From NCBI GenBank assembly GCA_017889345.1, contig JAGHEJ010000041.1, positions 1 through 64,000 on the forward strand: DNA of 64,000 bases, in the 5' to 3' direction. Position numbers and translations under genes: made by a program. A model generated the notes under the pieces. The model was not told the DNA's origin, did not search any database, and was given only the letters and a program-made list of their open reading frames with translations. Shown here piece after piece: positions 19,951 through 29,283 of the stretch. Source of the DNA: Clostridiales bacterium. Its GTDB lineage: Bacteria; Bacillota; Clostridia; Clostridiales; Clostridiaceae. Position 1 is the first letter of the stretch. Each line of letters opens with the position of its first letter.

Positions 19951-21411
19951 TTACTTTTGTCTTCTCTTATCTTGAGTATTCATATATTTAGGTCTATCCT
20001 TAAACATATAAAGAGGATATTTTACAAAAACATCTTTAAAGTCCCTTTTTCTCATATTTACAACTGGTGATAAATATGGAATTCCAAAACTTTCAATTTT
20101 AAGCAAATATGTAAGAAATATAAATGTTCCAAGTATTATTCCATAGAAACCTATAATACTTGACATTATGATATATAAAATTCTAAAAATTCTAATAGAT
20201 AATGTAATTTCATAATTTGGAGACATAAATCCACTTATAATGGTTAAAGCCACAACAACAATCATAACAGGACTTACCAAACCTGCACTAACTGCCGCTT
20301 GCCCTATAATAAGTCCTCCAACAATTCCAATAGTGGAGCCTATTGCCTTTGGAAGTCTAACAATTGCCTCAAGTAAAAATGCTAAAAACACTTCCATTAT
20401 AATAGCTTCAAACACTGGAGGAAAAGCAATTCCTTGCCTTGAACTTGCAATAGCATAAGCAAGCTTTGTTGGAATAATTGAGGTGTGAAAACTCGTAACA
20501 GAAATATACAAAGCTGGAAGTACAAGAGATACAATTAAAGCCATAAATCTTATAATTCTTGAAAAACTACTATAAATCCATCTCAAATTATAATCATCAG
20601 GAGTTTGAAATAAATTTGAAAAAGTCGATGGAACAATTAAAACAAAAGGAGAATTATCAACAACAATACAAACTTTTCCTTCATATATAGCTGAAGCTAC
20701 AACCTCTGGTCTTTCAGTTGCTTGAACTTGAGGGAATATACTCCACTTTTCCCCTTCAATAAGTTGTTCTATATACCCACTATCTAAAATTGCATCTATA
20801 TCTATTGATGATATTTTTTGTTTAACCTCATTTAAAATATCTTTATTAACAATGTCATCTATGTACATAATTGCAATGTCTGTTTTAGATCTAACACCAG
20901 CAATAGTTCCATAAACTTTTAATCTCGTATCTCTTACTCTTCTTCTTATAAGAGCAGTGTTAAATCTTAAAGATTCAGTAAATCCATCTCTTGATCCTCT
21001 TATAACAGACTCTCCTGAAGGTTCACTTACTCCTCTATTTGGCCAAGCTTTTGTAGAAATAATATAAACCTCTTCACACCCATCTACAAAAACAACTGTT
21101 TCTCCAGATAATACACTTACAACAGCCTTTTCCATGCTATTACTTTTCTTCATATCAGAAGTTGTAACAATTTCCTCTAAACTTTTATTTATATCTACAT
21201 GCTCTTTGTTACTATCAAGAAGAGTATCTACTATAAATTTACTAACAAATTGTTTATCTCCTAGACCATCTATGTATACAATAAAACATTTCTTACCTTC
21301 AACTTTAAATTCTCTAAACACAAGATCGCTATTATCTTTAAATAAATTTTTCAAATACAAAATCGTATCATCTATATTTTTAAAAATTTCATCTCTTATT
21401 TCTTCTTTCAT
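19951..21411 (-). CDS. gerAA: Spore germinant receptor subunit A (GerAA family)
   Basis: The 486-residue protein has an N-terminal cytosolic domain of about 250 residues followed by about five membrane helices. Family features include EPSGESVIRGSRDGFTESL near residue 130, RRRVRDTRLK near 158 and PALYISVTSFHTSIIPTKL near 310. A subunits form the oligomeric ion channel that starts germination. The start follows AAAGGAGGTAAAT. This appears to be the only receptor operon in the window. Confidence 0.93.
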   Translation of the reverse strand: MKEEIRDEIFKNIDDTILYLKNLFKDNSDLVFREFKVEGKKCFIVYIDGLGDKQFVSKFIVDTLLDSNKEHVDINKSLEEIVTTSDMKKSNSMEKAVVSVLSGETVVFVDGCEEVYIISTKAWPNRGVSEPSGESVIRGSRDGFTESLRFNTALIRRRVRDTRLKVYGTIAGVRSKTDIAIMYIDDIVNKDILNEVKQKISSIDIDAILDSGYIEQLIEGEKWSIFPQVQATERPEVVASAIYEGKVCIVVDNSPFVLIVPSTFSNLFQTPDDYNLRWIYSSFSRIIRFMALIVSLVLPALYISVTSFHTSIIPTKLAYAIASSRQGIAFPPVFEAIIMEVFLAFLLEAIVRLPKAIGSTIGIVGGLIIGQAAVSAGLVSPVMIVVVALTIISGFMSPNYEITLSIRIFRILYIIMSSIIGFYGIILGTFIFLTYLLKIESFGIPYLSPVVNMRKRDFKDVFVKYPLYMFKDRPKYMNTQDKRRQK

Positions 21412-21422
21412 ATTTACCTCCT

Positions 21423-21617
21423 TTAAACTCTTATTCTAAATATTAAAATTCCTATAATCCAAATTAAATATAAAACTATTAAAATTTTTGATATTAAAAC
21501 ATCCCTTTTCATTTTCGGATCTTTTTTATATCCATTAACTTCATTAAAAATTAAAATTCCAATAACTATAATCATCAAAACGTAAAATTTTTCATTTGCA
21601 ATGGTAAGTATTGTCAT
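21423..21617 (-). CDS. Small two-helix membrane protein at the head of the ger operon (candidate receptor D subunit)
   Basis: A 64-residue protein. The ATG at 21617 follows GGAAGG, while an upstream in-frame TTG would overlap that site. Two hydrophobic helices (about 8-26 and 43-62) are joined by a short basic loop KKDPKMKRD. It ends 12 bases before the A-subunit gene and sits behind the sigma-G-like promoter. Some Bacillus germinant receptors have a two-helix D subunit of about this size that modulates germination. The assignment rests on size, topology and position. Confidence 0.55.
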   Translation of the reverse strand: MTILTIANEKFYVLMIIVIGILIFNEVNGYKKDPKMKRDVLISKILIVLYLIWIIGILIFRIRV

Positions 21618-21651
21618 TATATTAATTCCTTCCAAAATTAAATAATAACTT

Positions 21652-21682
21652 TAGTATTTTCTAATTTTTTTGTAATTATACA
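21652..21682 (-). promoter_or_regulatory. Candidate sigma-G promoter of the germination operon
   Basis: On the minus strand TGTATA (21677-21682), an 18-base spacer and AATACTA (21652-21658) match the forespore sigma-G pattern (TGAATA, then CATACTA). Germinant receptor operons are sigma-G-dependent in Bacillus. Confidence 0.55.
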
Positions 21683-21687
21683 TATAA

Positions 21688-21724
21688 AAATAGGATACAT
21701 ACAAAATTCGTATATATCCTATTT
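21688..21724 (-). terminator. Terminator after ispE
   Basis: A minus-strand hairpin AAATAGGATATATACG/TGTATGTATCCTATTT with a T-rich tail overlaps the ispE stop codon. It insulates the ger operon, whose promoter begins just downstream. Confidence 0.75.
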
Positions 21725-22576
21725 ATCTATGGTCTTAGTTAAAAACACCTCATATTTATTTTTAAACTCATCATAACAATTTTGAGCTTTATTAAAATCA
21801 TCAAACATTCCATAAACACAAGAGCCACTTCCACTCATTGAAGAAGCATCTGCCCCCAAATTTATAAACTCCTCTTTTATTTCTCTAATTACATCCATTC
21901 CAAAAACATTTGAATACTCCAAAGTATTTGATACATTTTCATATACCTCATTAAAGTCCCTATTCTCTAAAGCCCTTATCATATGATTCTTATTTATATT
22001 ATATTTCATATTTTCAATATTAAAATTCTCATACACATCTTTAGTTGAAAATCCAAAACTCGGTTTAACTATAACAACATATTTGTTTGATAAAGAAGGA
22101 AGTTTATAAATTTTCTCCCCAATTCCTTCACACAAAATACTACCACCAAGTATTGAATATGGAAAATCCCCACCGAGTATAATGCTTTCTCTTGATAAAA
22201 TCTCCAACGAAATATTTAATTCATAAATTTCATTTAATAGTTTTATAATTTCTGCAGCGTTACTTGTACCTCCACCAAGGCCACCAAATACAGGTATATT
22301 TTTATAAATAACAATGGTAACTTTTCCTTTTAAATCATATTTTTCCATAAACCATTTACAAGCTTTATAACACAAATTTTCATGGTTATTTGGAACATTT
22401 TTATGATTGCAAGTAACTTCTATTTCTACTCCATTAAAATTTTTATCAATATTTACCTCTATCTCATCAAATAAATCAATTCTTTGTATCAAAGTTTCAA
22501 TATCATGATATCCATCTTTTCGTCTACCAATAATATTTAGGAAAAGATTAATCTTACCATAACTTCTTATCCTCAT
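21719..22576 (-). CDS. ispE: 4-diphosphocytidyl-2-C-methyl-D-erythritol kinase
   Basis: IspE phosphorylates CDP-methylerythritol in the MEP pathway to isopentenyl diphosphate, used for undecaprenyl phosphate. The 285 residues show the GHMP-kinase N-terminal YGKINLFLNI, the ATP loop GGLGGGTSNAAEI near residue 92 and the C-terminal SMSGSGSCVYG near 242. The start follows ATAGGAGAAAATTT. It shows that the organism makes isoprenoids by the MEP route. Confidence 0.96.
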   Translation of the reverse strand: MRIRSYGKINLFLNIIGRRKDGYHDIETLIQRIDLFDEIEVNIDKNFNGVEIEVTCNHKNVPNNHENLCYKACKWFMEKYDLKGKVTIVIYKNIPVFGGLGGGTSNAAEIIKLLNEIYELNISLEILSRESIILGGDFPYSILGGSILCEGIGEKIYKLPSLSNKYVVIVKPSFGFSTKDVYENFNIENMKYNINKNHMIRALENRDFNEVYENVSNTLEYSNVFGMDVIREIKEEFINLGADASSMSGSGSCVYGMFDDFNKAQNCYDEFKNKYEVFLTKTIDK

Positions 22577-22640
22577 AAATTTTCTCCTATACCTTTTATA
22601 ACCCTTAAATTATATAAAAAACTTTTGTTAAAATCAAAAA

Positions 22641-22671
22641 AATAATCAGGAATATTAAATTCCTGATTATC
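22641..22671 (-). terminator. Terminator after cphA
   Basis: A stem of AATAATCAGGAAT with its complement is followed by TTTTTTTG on the minus strand, directly behind the cphA stop. Confidence 0.85.
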
Positions 22672-22677
22672 AATAAT

Positions 22678-25281
22678 TTATGCTAAATCTCTCTTAGATA
22701 ATTTCATATTTTGTTTATCTAAAATTACATTGTATAATTTATCATAATCCTCATAGAAAGCTACAATAATATCTCCCTGCTTACCATTATCTATAGCCTC
22801 ACTTAGAGCATCTCCTTCATCTAATATAACTTTATATTTACTAGAATCTTCAAAGCCTTTTTTAATAATATTTGCAATCTCAAAATCTTTTCGTCCACGC
22901 TTATCACTATCTTCTTTTATATAACTAAAAGATAAATTCTTAGAACATAATTTTCCTATTTCTAAAGCAACTCTATCTCCTCTATCTCCAGGTATACCAA
23001 TAACCCCAACAATATTTTTATATCCCATGTTCTTTATACTTTCAAAAACTGCCTTAAATCCCTCTATGTTATGAGCATAATCTAAAACTACTTTTATTCC
23101 TTTGACATCAAATTGATTAAATCTTCCTTTATTATGTTTATCATCACATAAAAAACTCTTTAATCCTTTTGATATTATACAATAATCTATTTCAAGACCT
23201 ACCAAACAAGCAGTTGAGGTTAAAACATTTTCTATATTATGAACAAGAACTCCTCCACAAGTAATAGGAACATCTTTTAAATCAGCAATATGAAATATTC
23301 TCTTATTTTTTTCAACATATAAAGATCCATTATCTATATATACTCCATAATTTCCTTTTTCCAAGTTCTCTCTCAAAAACTCATTCTCACGATTTTTTGA
23401 AAACACGATCAAATTTCCTTTAGCTCTAGAAGATATTTTCTTACACATTTCATCATCACCATTAATTATAGAATATCCATCTTCTTTAACCGCTTCTACA
23501 ATTAAGGATTTAACATGAGCAAGCTCCTCTAATGAATTTACCCCATCTAAACCTAAATGATCATCACTAATATTCGTTATAACTCCAACATCTGCTAAAT
23601 CATAAGCAAGACCTTTTTTTATAATTCCTCCCCTAGCAGTTTCTAAAACCGCAATATCTACATCTTTATTTAAAAGAACACTTCTGGCACTATAAAATCC
23701 TGTCATATCTCCTTTAGCAATACATTCATCATTTACAAAAACTCCACTAGTAGTTGTCATACCAACCGTGTATCCAAGGCCTCTTAAAGTATGAGCCACA
23801 ATTCTAGTTGTAGTAGTTTTACCATTAGTTCCTGTAATAGAAATAACCGGTATACTCTTTGGAGAATTTTTAAATAAAGCTGACACTATTGCCCCAGATA
23901 CATCTCTAGGTACACCTTCACTTGGATAATGATGCATTCTAATACCAGGAGCTGCATTTATTTCAACAATAACCCCATTATCATATAATGGTTTAGATAC
24001 ATCCTCACAACATAAATCAATTCCACAAATGTTAAGTCCTATAGCTTTTGCCGCTCTTATACAAATATCTATATTTTCCTTACAAATTTCATCAGTGCAA
24101 TCAATTGAAGTTCCACCCGTTGATAAATTAGAATTCTCTCTTAAAACAACACTGTTATCTTTCTCTAATACATCTTCTAAATTATACCCTTGCTTAGAAA
24201 TACAGAAAATTAATTCGCTATCTATTTTAATTTTTGTAAGAGGCTTCTCATGACCATCTCCACGATTCTTATCTTTATTTAAAATATCAATAAGTTCTTT
24301 AATACTACTTATCCCATCTCCTGTGACAATAGGAGGAATTCTCTTAGAAACTGCTACAACTTCTCCATCTACCACACAAACTCTATAATCATAACCTCTC
24401 ACAAATTGTTCAACCATAACATCTCTAAACTTATTTTTTATATCTTCATACGCCTCAATTAATTGTTTCTCATTTTTTATATTTAAATATACCCCTTTAC
24501 CTTGATGACCATATTGAGGCTTTAGAACAACAGGATATCCTATATCTTCTGCTTCAAGTAAAAGTTCTAATTTGCTATTTACTTTATCTCCTTTTGCAAC
24601 TGGCAAAAATTGCATTTCTAAAAGTTTCTTAGTTAAAACCTTATCACTTGCAATATCAACACTTATGGAACTTGTATTTGAATCTATTGTTGCCTGTATC
24701 ATTTTGCTATATCTTCCATATCCAAATTGAAATAAAGAATTATCATCAAATCTTATAATAGGTATACCTAAATTTTTTGCAGCATCACACAATGCAAGGG
24801 CACTTGGTCCCAAATTTTCATATTCTAATATTTCTTTAATATCTTTAATTCTTGAATCAATATCTATATCTTTCTTTAAAATCAAAGAATTTATTAAATC
24901 AATTGCAAGTCTAGCTATAGCTAAAGCAGTTTTTTTGTAGATATATTCAAATACAACGTAATATAAATCCCCTTCGATTTCACGAGCTTTTCCATAAGCA
25001 ATTTCAAGCCCAACTCTACTATGTAAAGCAATAATAGTATGCTCACAAATGTGAGCTAAATAAGTTCCTTCTCTTAATCTTTTTACAAATCCATGGTCCT
25101 CGTCTATTCCACATCTATGTTCCCATATTTCTGGCAATAAATCAATTAACTTATCATTAAATCCATCTATATCTTTACTTGGAGTTTCACAATATCCCTG
25201 TAAATCAACATCCATTCTGACCACTTTTCTATGAGAGTAAATATTTTTACCCTCATAAGCTCTGTAATTTAAAATTTTCAT
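22678..25281 (-). CDS. cphA: Cyanophycin synthetase
   Basis: CphA polymerises aspartate and arginine into the storage polymer cyanophycin using ATP. The 867 residues have the expected order: an N-terminal domain (1-160), an ATP-grasp domain (about 210-470) with PVVLKPQYGHQGKGVY and the NAAPGIRMHHYP loop, and a Mur-ligase-like domain with P-loop SITGTNGKTTTTRIV near residue 490 and LDYAHN near 730. Its ATG overlaps the cphB stop by one base, so the two are coupled. Confidence 0.95.
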   Translation of the reverse strand: MKILNYRAYEGKNIYSHRKVVRMDVDLQGYCETPSKDIDGFNDKLIDLLPEIWEHRCGIDEDHGFVKRLREGTYLAHICEHTIIALHSRVGLEIAYGKAREIEGDLYYVVFEYIYKKTALAIARLAIDLINSLILKKDIDIDSRIKDIKEILEYENLGPSALALCDAAKNLGIPIIRFDDNSLFQFGYGRYSKMIQATIDSNTSSISVDIASDKVLTKKLLEMQFLPVAKGDKVNSKLELLLEAEDIGYPVVLKPQYGHQGKGVYLNIKNEKQLIEAYEDIKNKFRDVMVEQFVRGYDYRVCVVDGEVVAVSKRIPPIVTGDGISSIKELIDILNKDKNRGDGHEKPLTKIKIDSELIFCISKQGYNLEDVLEKDNSVVLRENSNLSTGGTSIDCTDEICKENIDICIRAAKAIGLNICGIDLCCEDVSKPLYDNGVIVEINAAPGIRMHHYPSEGVPRDVSGAIVSALFKNSPKSIPVISITGTNGKTTTTRIVAHTLRGLGYTVGMTTTSGVFVNDECIAKGDMTGFYSARSVLLNKDVDIAVLETARGGIIKKGLAYDLADVGVITNISDDHLGLDGVNSLEELAHVKSLIVEAVKEDGYSIINGDDEMCKKISSRAKGNLIVFSKNRENEFLRENLEKGNYGVYIDNGSLYVEKNKRIFHIADLKDVPITCGGVLVHNIENVLTSTACLVGLEIDYCIISKGLKSFLCDDKHNKGRFNQFDVKGIKVVLDYAHNIEGFKAVFESIKNMGYKNIVGVIGIPGDRGDRVALEIGKLCSKNLSFSYIKEDSDKRGRKDFEIANIIKKGFEDSSKYKVILDEGDALSEAIDNGKQGDIIVAFYEDYDKLYNVILDKQNMKLSKRDLA

Positions 25282-26102
25282 TATCTTATTCTTTCCTCCT
25301 CAAGTGGTTGTTTTTTATTTAAATCGAAACAATTCCCACTTTTTAAAACATGCATTTTAACATTAAATAAACTTAAAGGAACTTCATTTTCTTGCTCTAA
25401 TAAACTGCTATATGTTAAATTTCTTCCATCTATTATATAGACAGCACCAGATCCTATAACGCTAAAATACCCTTGTTTTTTGTTAACTACTATTGCTGTA
25501 TCTTCATCTATTCCAATCCCCAATACACTTGGATTTTCTGCAATAGCCCCAAGAAGTCTTCCAATTCTCCCTCTTTGAGCAAAGTGCTGATCTATCATAA
25601 CTCCTTGCATAAATCCAAACCCTGGACATTTAGACAAATTATGTTTTTTTGGAGACTCTTCATCAGGACCTCTAACAATCATTGTTTCACTCATAACAGA
25701 TGCTCCTGCTGAAGTTCCTGCAAATATCCCTCCATTTTCATGAAGTTTTTTTATCTCTTCATATAAAGGAGTCCCCCCTACCAAACTAGTTATCTTAAGC
25801 TGATTTCCACCTGTAAAAAATATTAATGAGGCATTTCTTACCATATCTAAAAAATTCTTATCTTCACATTGTTCTCTCGTTGAAACATCTAATATTTCAA
25901 CATTTCTAACTCCTAAATCATGAAATAAATTTTTATAATCATAACCAATTTCTCTTCCAATTTCAGAAGCTAATGTAGCAATTATCATATTATCTTCTTC
26001 TTTGTTAATCATATCTGCAACTTTTCTTAAAATTTCTCTATTTCCACTTTTATCTTCTGCTCCACCTATAATTATAAGTTCACCGCTAATAATAGAATTC
26101 AT
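25281..26102 (-). CDS. cphB: Cyanophycinase
   Basis: This serine peptidase of family S51 cuts cyanophycin to beta-Asp-Arg dipeptides. The 273 residues include the N-terminal GELIIIGGAEDK, FFTGGNQLKI near residue 95 and the nucleophile elbow GTSAGASVMS near 129. The start follows GAGGTGAGAAGTTA. It is first in a two-gene unit with cphA, so the polymer can be both made and broken down. The dipeptidase (IadA/isoaspartyl type) needed to finish breakdown is not in the window. Confidence 0.95.
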   Translation of the reverse strand: MNSIISGELIIIGGAEDKSGNREILRKVADMINKEEDNMIIATLASEIGREIGYDYKNLFHDLGVRNVEILDVSTREQCEDKNFLDMVRNASLIFFTGGNQLKITSLVGGTPLYEEIKKLHENGGIFAGTSAGASVMSETMIVRGPDEESPKKHNLSKCPGFGFMQGVMIDQHFAQRGRIGRLLGAIAENPSVLGIGIDEDTAIVVNKKQGYFSVIGSGAVYIIDGRNLTYSSLLEQENEVPLSLFNVKMHVLKSGNCFDLNKKQPLEEERIR

Positions 26103-26261
26103 TAACTTCTCACCTCATACTATTTAATATTGTTAACCACTATAAAAAATAATATTCATAATTTTCTAATAACCCCGTTATTAATCTACTTAAAATAAAC
26201 CAAGTTATAGTATGTACAATTATTATTTTTAAAATACATAGATTTATTAAATCAAAAAATT

Positions 26262-26293
26262 AAAAAGCACAGCCAGTTTGGCTATGCTTTTTA
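26262..26293 (-). terminator. Terminator after sipL
   Basis: A strong minus-strand hairpin AAAAGCATAGCC/GGCTGTGCTTTTT is followed by AATTTTTTG. It overlaps the sipL stop codon. The remaining 160 bases up to cphB hold no recognised feature. Confidence 0.88.
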
Positions 26294-27844
26294 AAATATA
26301 GCTTTTAATGGAATCAATAATTTTTGTCCAAAAATATCATCATCTTGATTTAAATCATTAATTCTACAAATATCTTCTATAGCTACACAATATTTTTTAG
26401 CTATACTCCACAAAGTATCATCTTCTCCTACAATATAAATTATAACACTACAATCTTTTTCAGGAGCTTCTTCTTGAGTTCTATATATATCAACTAATAT
26501 ATCTTTTCTAACCTCAGATCTTAATTGAGTTTTAACATTAACAATAACTTTTATTCCTATTGTTTTAGCTTCAATATAAGCATCTATACTTTCTAGATTA
26601 CATTTACCAATAACATCCATATCTATTTTTATATTTTCATTTTCAATAGATGTTGAAAATGGAATTTCATGTTTAAAGCTTACAAATTCATTTTCTTTAG
26701 AATTAGTTTTATATATTACCTCAGCTTTAACAACTCCATCTACTATAACTTTTCCTTCAATAATTTTTTTGTTAGTTATAAAACATCTTCCAGTACTATA
26801 AACAATATTTGTTGGTACCTCTTCAACTTCAACATTATCTTTAACAATTATGTCTGTACTATTGTAATCTTCAATATTATTTATTTTATAACTATTTTTA
26901 ACTAAATTTATAAATGAAGTCTTACTATAAGCATCATCTATAGCAGAAATTATATTATTATGCATTACCTTTAAATCGCATTTTAAATTTAAATAAATAT
27001 TTATAATTCTGCTTTCTCCTGACTCATCTTCATCTATCATATATTCAAAACCAATCATACTCCAATTATCAACTGGAATCATATCTTCTGAAACATCTTC
27101 AGAATCAATCTCTTTAGTCAAATAAATATCTTGCTCTAAATAACATAATTCATCAGAGCCTACTCCCTTATATAATACCTTTATTTTACAATAAGCATTA
27201 TAAACAATTTTCCCTTCTAAAAGCTTACACTCTGTTTTATATATATAAGAATCACAAACTAATATTTTTGAAATAGATACCTTATCTAAAGGTATATTTA
27301 TTATTGTTTCATTTGAAAGTTCTTCTGTAAATGTACCTTTTAATTCACAAATTTTTATATCCTTCATTAAAAGTTGAATATCATTTTGTCCTTCTAAATC
27401 ATATACAACATCTACATCTAAAACTTCGTTTGCTATAGATGTGAATTTTAAAACTCCATCAACACTTATTTTTCTTTCATTTAATACTAACGAATCTATT
27501 CTTATAACATCTGTTGTAACATTATATAAACTTTCTTTCTTCATACCAAAAGTTTCAATATACAAATTAAATTTATCTGAATAAGAAACATTATATGTAT
27601 TATCTTTCTCCTCATCTTTTGATGTATAAATTACTGTATATAAAATCTCCCCTTCAACAAACACTTTATCTGTAAAAGATTCTGTATTATTAATCTTAGG
27701 TTTAACTTCTACCATTAATATTTTATAAACATCTGGATGCGTATCTGGAATTAAATACTCTCCTTTAACTGTAAACTCATTAGTTCCCTCAACTGATTTA
27801 CCTTCGTAACTAATTTTTTGTTTCTTTAAATTAATTTCTTCCAC
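26291..27844 (-). CDS. sipL: SipL-like spore coat morphogenesis protein (DUF3794 repeats and LysM)
   Basis: The 517 residues carry three DUF3794-type beta-rich repeats and a C-terminal LysM domain (about 470-515, with the YIVGEDDTLWSIAKKYC start). This architecture matches SipL of Clostridioides difficile, whose LysM domain binds SpoIVA to attach the coat to the forespore. The start is GTG after GGAGGTAGAAAA. Position near yabG and veg is as in other clostridia. Confidence 0.9.
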   Translation of the reverse strand: MEEINLKKQKISYEGKSVEGTNEFTVKGEYLIPDTHPDVYKILMVEVKPKINNTESFTDKVFVEGEILYTVIYTSKDEEKDNTYNVSYSDKFNLYIETFGMKKESLYNVTTDVIRIDSLVLNERKISVDGVLKFTSIANEVLDVDVVYDLEGQNDIQLLMKDIKICELKGTFTEELSNETIINIPLDKVSISKILVCDSYIYKTECKLLEGKIVYNAYCKIKVLYKGVGSDELCYLEQDIYLTKEIDSEDVSEDMIPVDNWSMIGFEYMIDEDESGESRIINIYLNLKCDLKVMHNNIISAIDDAYSKTSFINLVKNSYKINNIEDYNSTDIIVKDNVEVEEVPTNIVYSTGRCFITNKKIIEGKVIVDGVVKAEVIYKTNSKENEFVSFKHEIPFSTSIENENIKIDMDVIGKCNLESIDAYIEAKTIGIKVIVNVKTQLRSEVRKDILVDIYRTQEEAPEKDCSVIIYIVGEDDTLWSIAKKYCVAIEDICRINDLNQDDDIFGQKLLIPLKAIF

Positions 27845-27937
27845 TTTTCTACCTCCAAGCCTTAATTAATACATATTTATTTAAAAATATTAAAAATATT
27901 CCTAATTTTAACTTTAGAGATAAAAAATAATAAAAAA

Positions 27938-27968
27938 TAAGAGTTTCTAAATTTATAGAAACTCTTTT
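27938..27968 (-). terminator. Terminator after veg
   Basis: An 11-base stem AAGAGTTTCTA/TAGAAACTCTT is followed on the minus strand by ATTTTTTATT. It lies between veg and sipL. Confidence 0.85.
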
Positions 27969-28016
27969 AAAACACACTCTCTCTTATTATCATATGTAAA
28001 CTAAATTATTGTACCA

Positions 28017-28253
28017 TTAACTCGCGTAAACTATTTGAACTGTATTAGTCAACACATCAGAATAACTATATGTTACTATACGTTGGGTGTCAGTTTCCAA
28101 TCTTATTAAAAAGATACTTCGATACGTTTTTTCAATAGTACCTTTATCAATAAAAATACGTCGCCTTCCTCCATTAGCCTTAAGAGTAACCTTATGACCA
28201 AGATGATTTTCTATATCTCTCTTTATAGATGCTAGGGTTTTAACACTCCCCAT
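28017..28253 (-). CDS. veg: Veg family protein
   Basis: A conserved 78-residue Firmicutes protein with an Sm-like beta-barrel, linked in Bacillus to biofilm gene control and spore outgrowth. The N-terminal LASIKRDIENHLGHKVTLKA and the basic GGRRR turn match. The start at 28253 (MGSVKTL) is chosen because GAGGG lies at the right distance. An upstream GTG overlaps that site. In Bacillus veg lies beside ispE and yabG. Here it sits just upstream of sipL and downstream of yabG. Confidence 0.9.
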   Translation of the reverse strand: MGSVKTLASIKRDIENHLGHKVTLKANGGRRRIFIDKGTIEKTYRSIFLIRLETDTQRIVTYSYSDVLTNTVQIVYAS

Positions 28254-28331
28254 AATCAACACCCTCTTTCCTATTTCTTATTGTACTATATTTAATTAAT
28301 AATTGTCAAATTTTACTATTTTAAATATAAA

Positions 28332-29219
28332 CTACATATAAAAAGATTTAGGAAATCCCTCTCTATATTTACCACGAGTTTGTATTCCTCCAATTCCATT
28401 AAAACCTGTTATAGTTTCATTTAAAAGTTCATCTATTCTCACAGTTTTATCTATAGAGGTATTAAACACTTTTGAACATACCAAAACAGGATCTAAACAA
28501 TGAACTAAAACTCTTTTAGGAGAAGTTGCAAAATTTGCACCTGCCTCTATTAAAAGTTCATAACAACTTTGACATGCCCCTGCAAATATAACTAAATTAT
28601 CTAAGTTTTTTTCATAACGCCTAAGCTTTTTTACACTCTCTACAAAATATTTTGAGTTCTTATAAAAATTCAAATCCATATAATCGTATATATTTTTACT
28701 CATACTATCATGACCAGTTAAAACTACAATATCTGGACGATAAAACTTAACAAGATCTAAAATAACATCTGGTTGTTTACTCTCTTCAACACATTCTCCA
28801 TGAGCATTTATTAATAACTCTTCGTAAACTTCCATGCACTTACATAAATAATCAAAATCTCCATCTATATGAAGAACACTTCCGCTTTTACCAAAGTTAA
28901 ATGCCTTTTTTTTTACAACTCTTACATCTCTTGCCTTACTCTGTTCTAATTTTAAACTTTCTGAATCATTTCTAAATTTAAGGTTTTTTTTATTAGAATA
29001 AGCTTGCTTTATTTTCTCTTTAATTAAATTAGATGCCTTTTCATTTGAAGAAGTATTATTTATAACTTCAAGATCATCTTCAAATGCATCTGCAATAATT
29101 CTTATACTTTTTCCCTTTAATATATATCGCTTTTTATTTTCATGCTCTTTTATATCAACAACTTTAAATTTAATATCTTTATTGTAAGATTTTCTAACTA
29201 CTATATCTCCAATTTTCAT
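28332..29219 (-). CDS. yabG: Sporulation-specific protease YabG
   Basis: YabG (peptidase family U57) trims coat and cortex-associated proteins during late sporulation under sigma-K. The 295 residues begin with the SH3-like MKIGDIVVRKSYNKD. The conserved catalytic half has VLHIDGDFDYL near residue 115, VLTGHDSMSK near 160 and FAGACQSCYELLIEAGANFASP-like sequence near 215. The start follows AAAAAGGACTTTT. It is between fabI and veg, the usual clostridial neighbourhood for veg. Confidence 0.93.
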   Translation of the reverse strand: MKIGDIVVRKSYNKDIKFKVVDIKEHENKKRYILKGKSIRIIADAFEDDLEVINNTSSNEKASNLIKEKIKQAYSNKKNLKFRNDSESLKLEQSKARDVRVVKKKAFNFGKSGSVLHIDGDFDYLCKCMEVYEELLINAHGECVEESKQPDVILDLVKFYRPDIVVLTGHDSMSKNIYDYMDLNFYKNSKYFVESVKKLRRYEKNLDNLVIFAGACQSCYELLIEAGANFATSPKRVLVHCLDPVLVCSKVFNTSIDKTVRIDELLNETITGFNGIGGIQTRGKYREGFPKSFYM

Positions 29220-29224
29220 AAAAG

Positions 29225-29269
29225 TCCTTTTTAATCATATTCTTAATTAAAAATATGTTTTAAAAAGGA
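29225..29269 (-). repeat. Long inverted repeat between fabI and yabG
   Basis: TCCTTTTTAATCATAT and its imperfect complement flank an A/T loop. It could be a weak fabI terminator. Its distal arm contains the yabG ribosome-binding sequence AAGGA, so folding would mask yabG initiation. Confidence 0.45.
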
Positions 29270-29283
29270 TTTATGATACTTTT

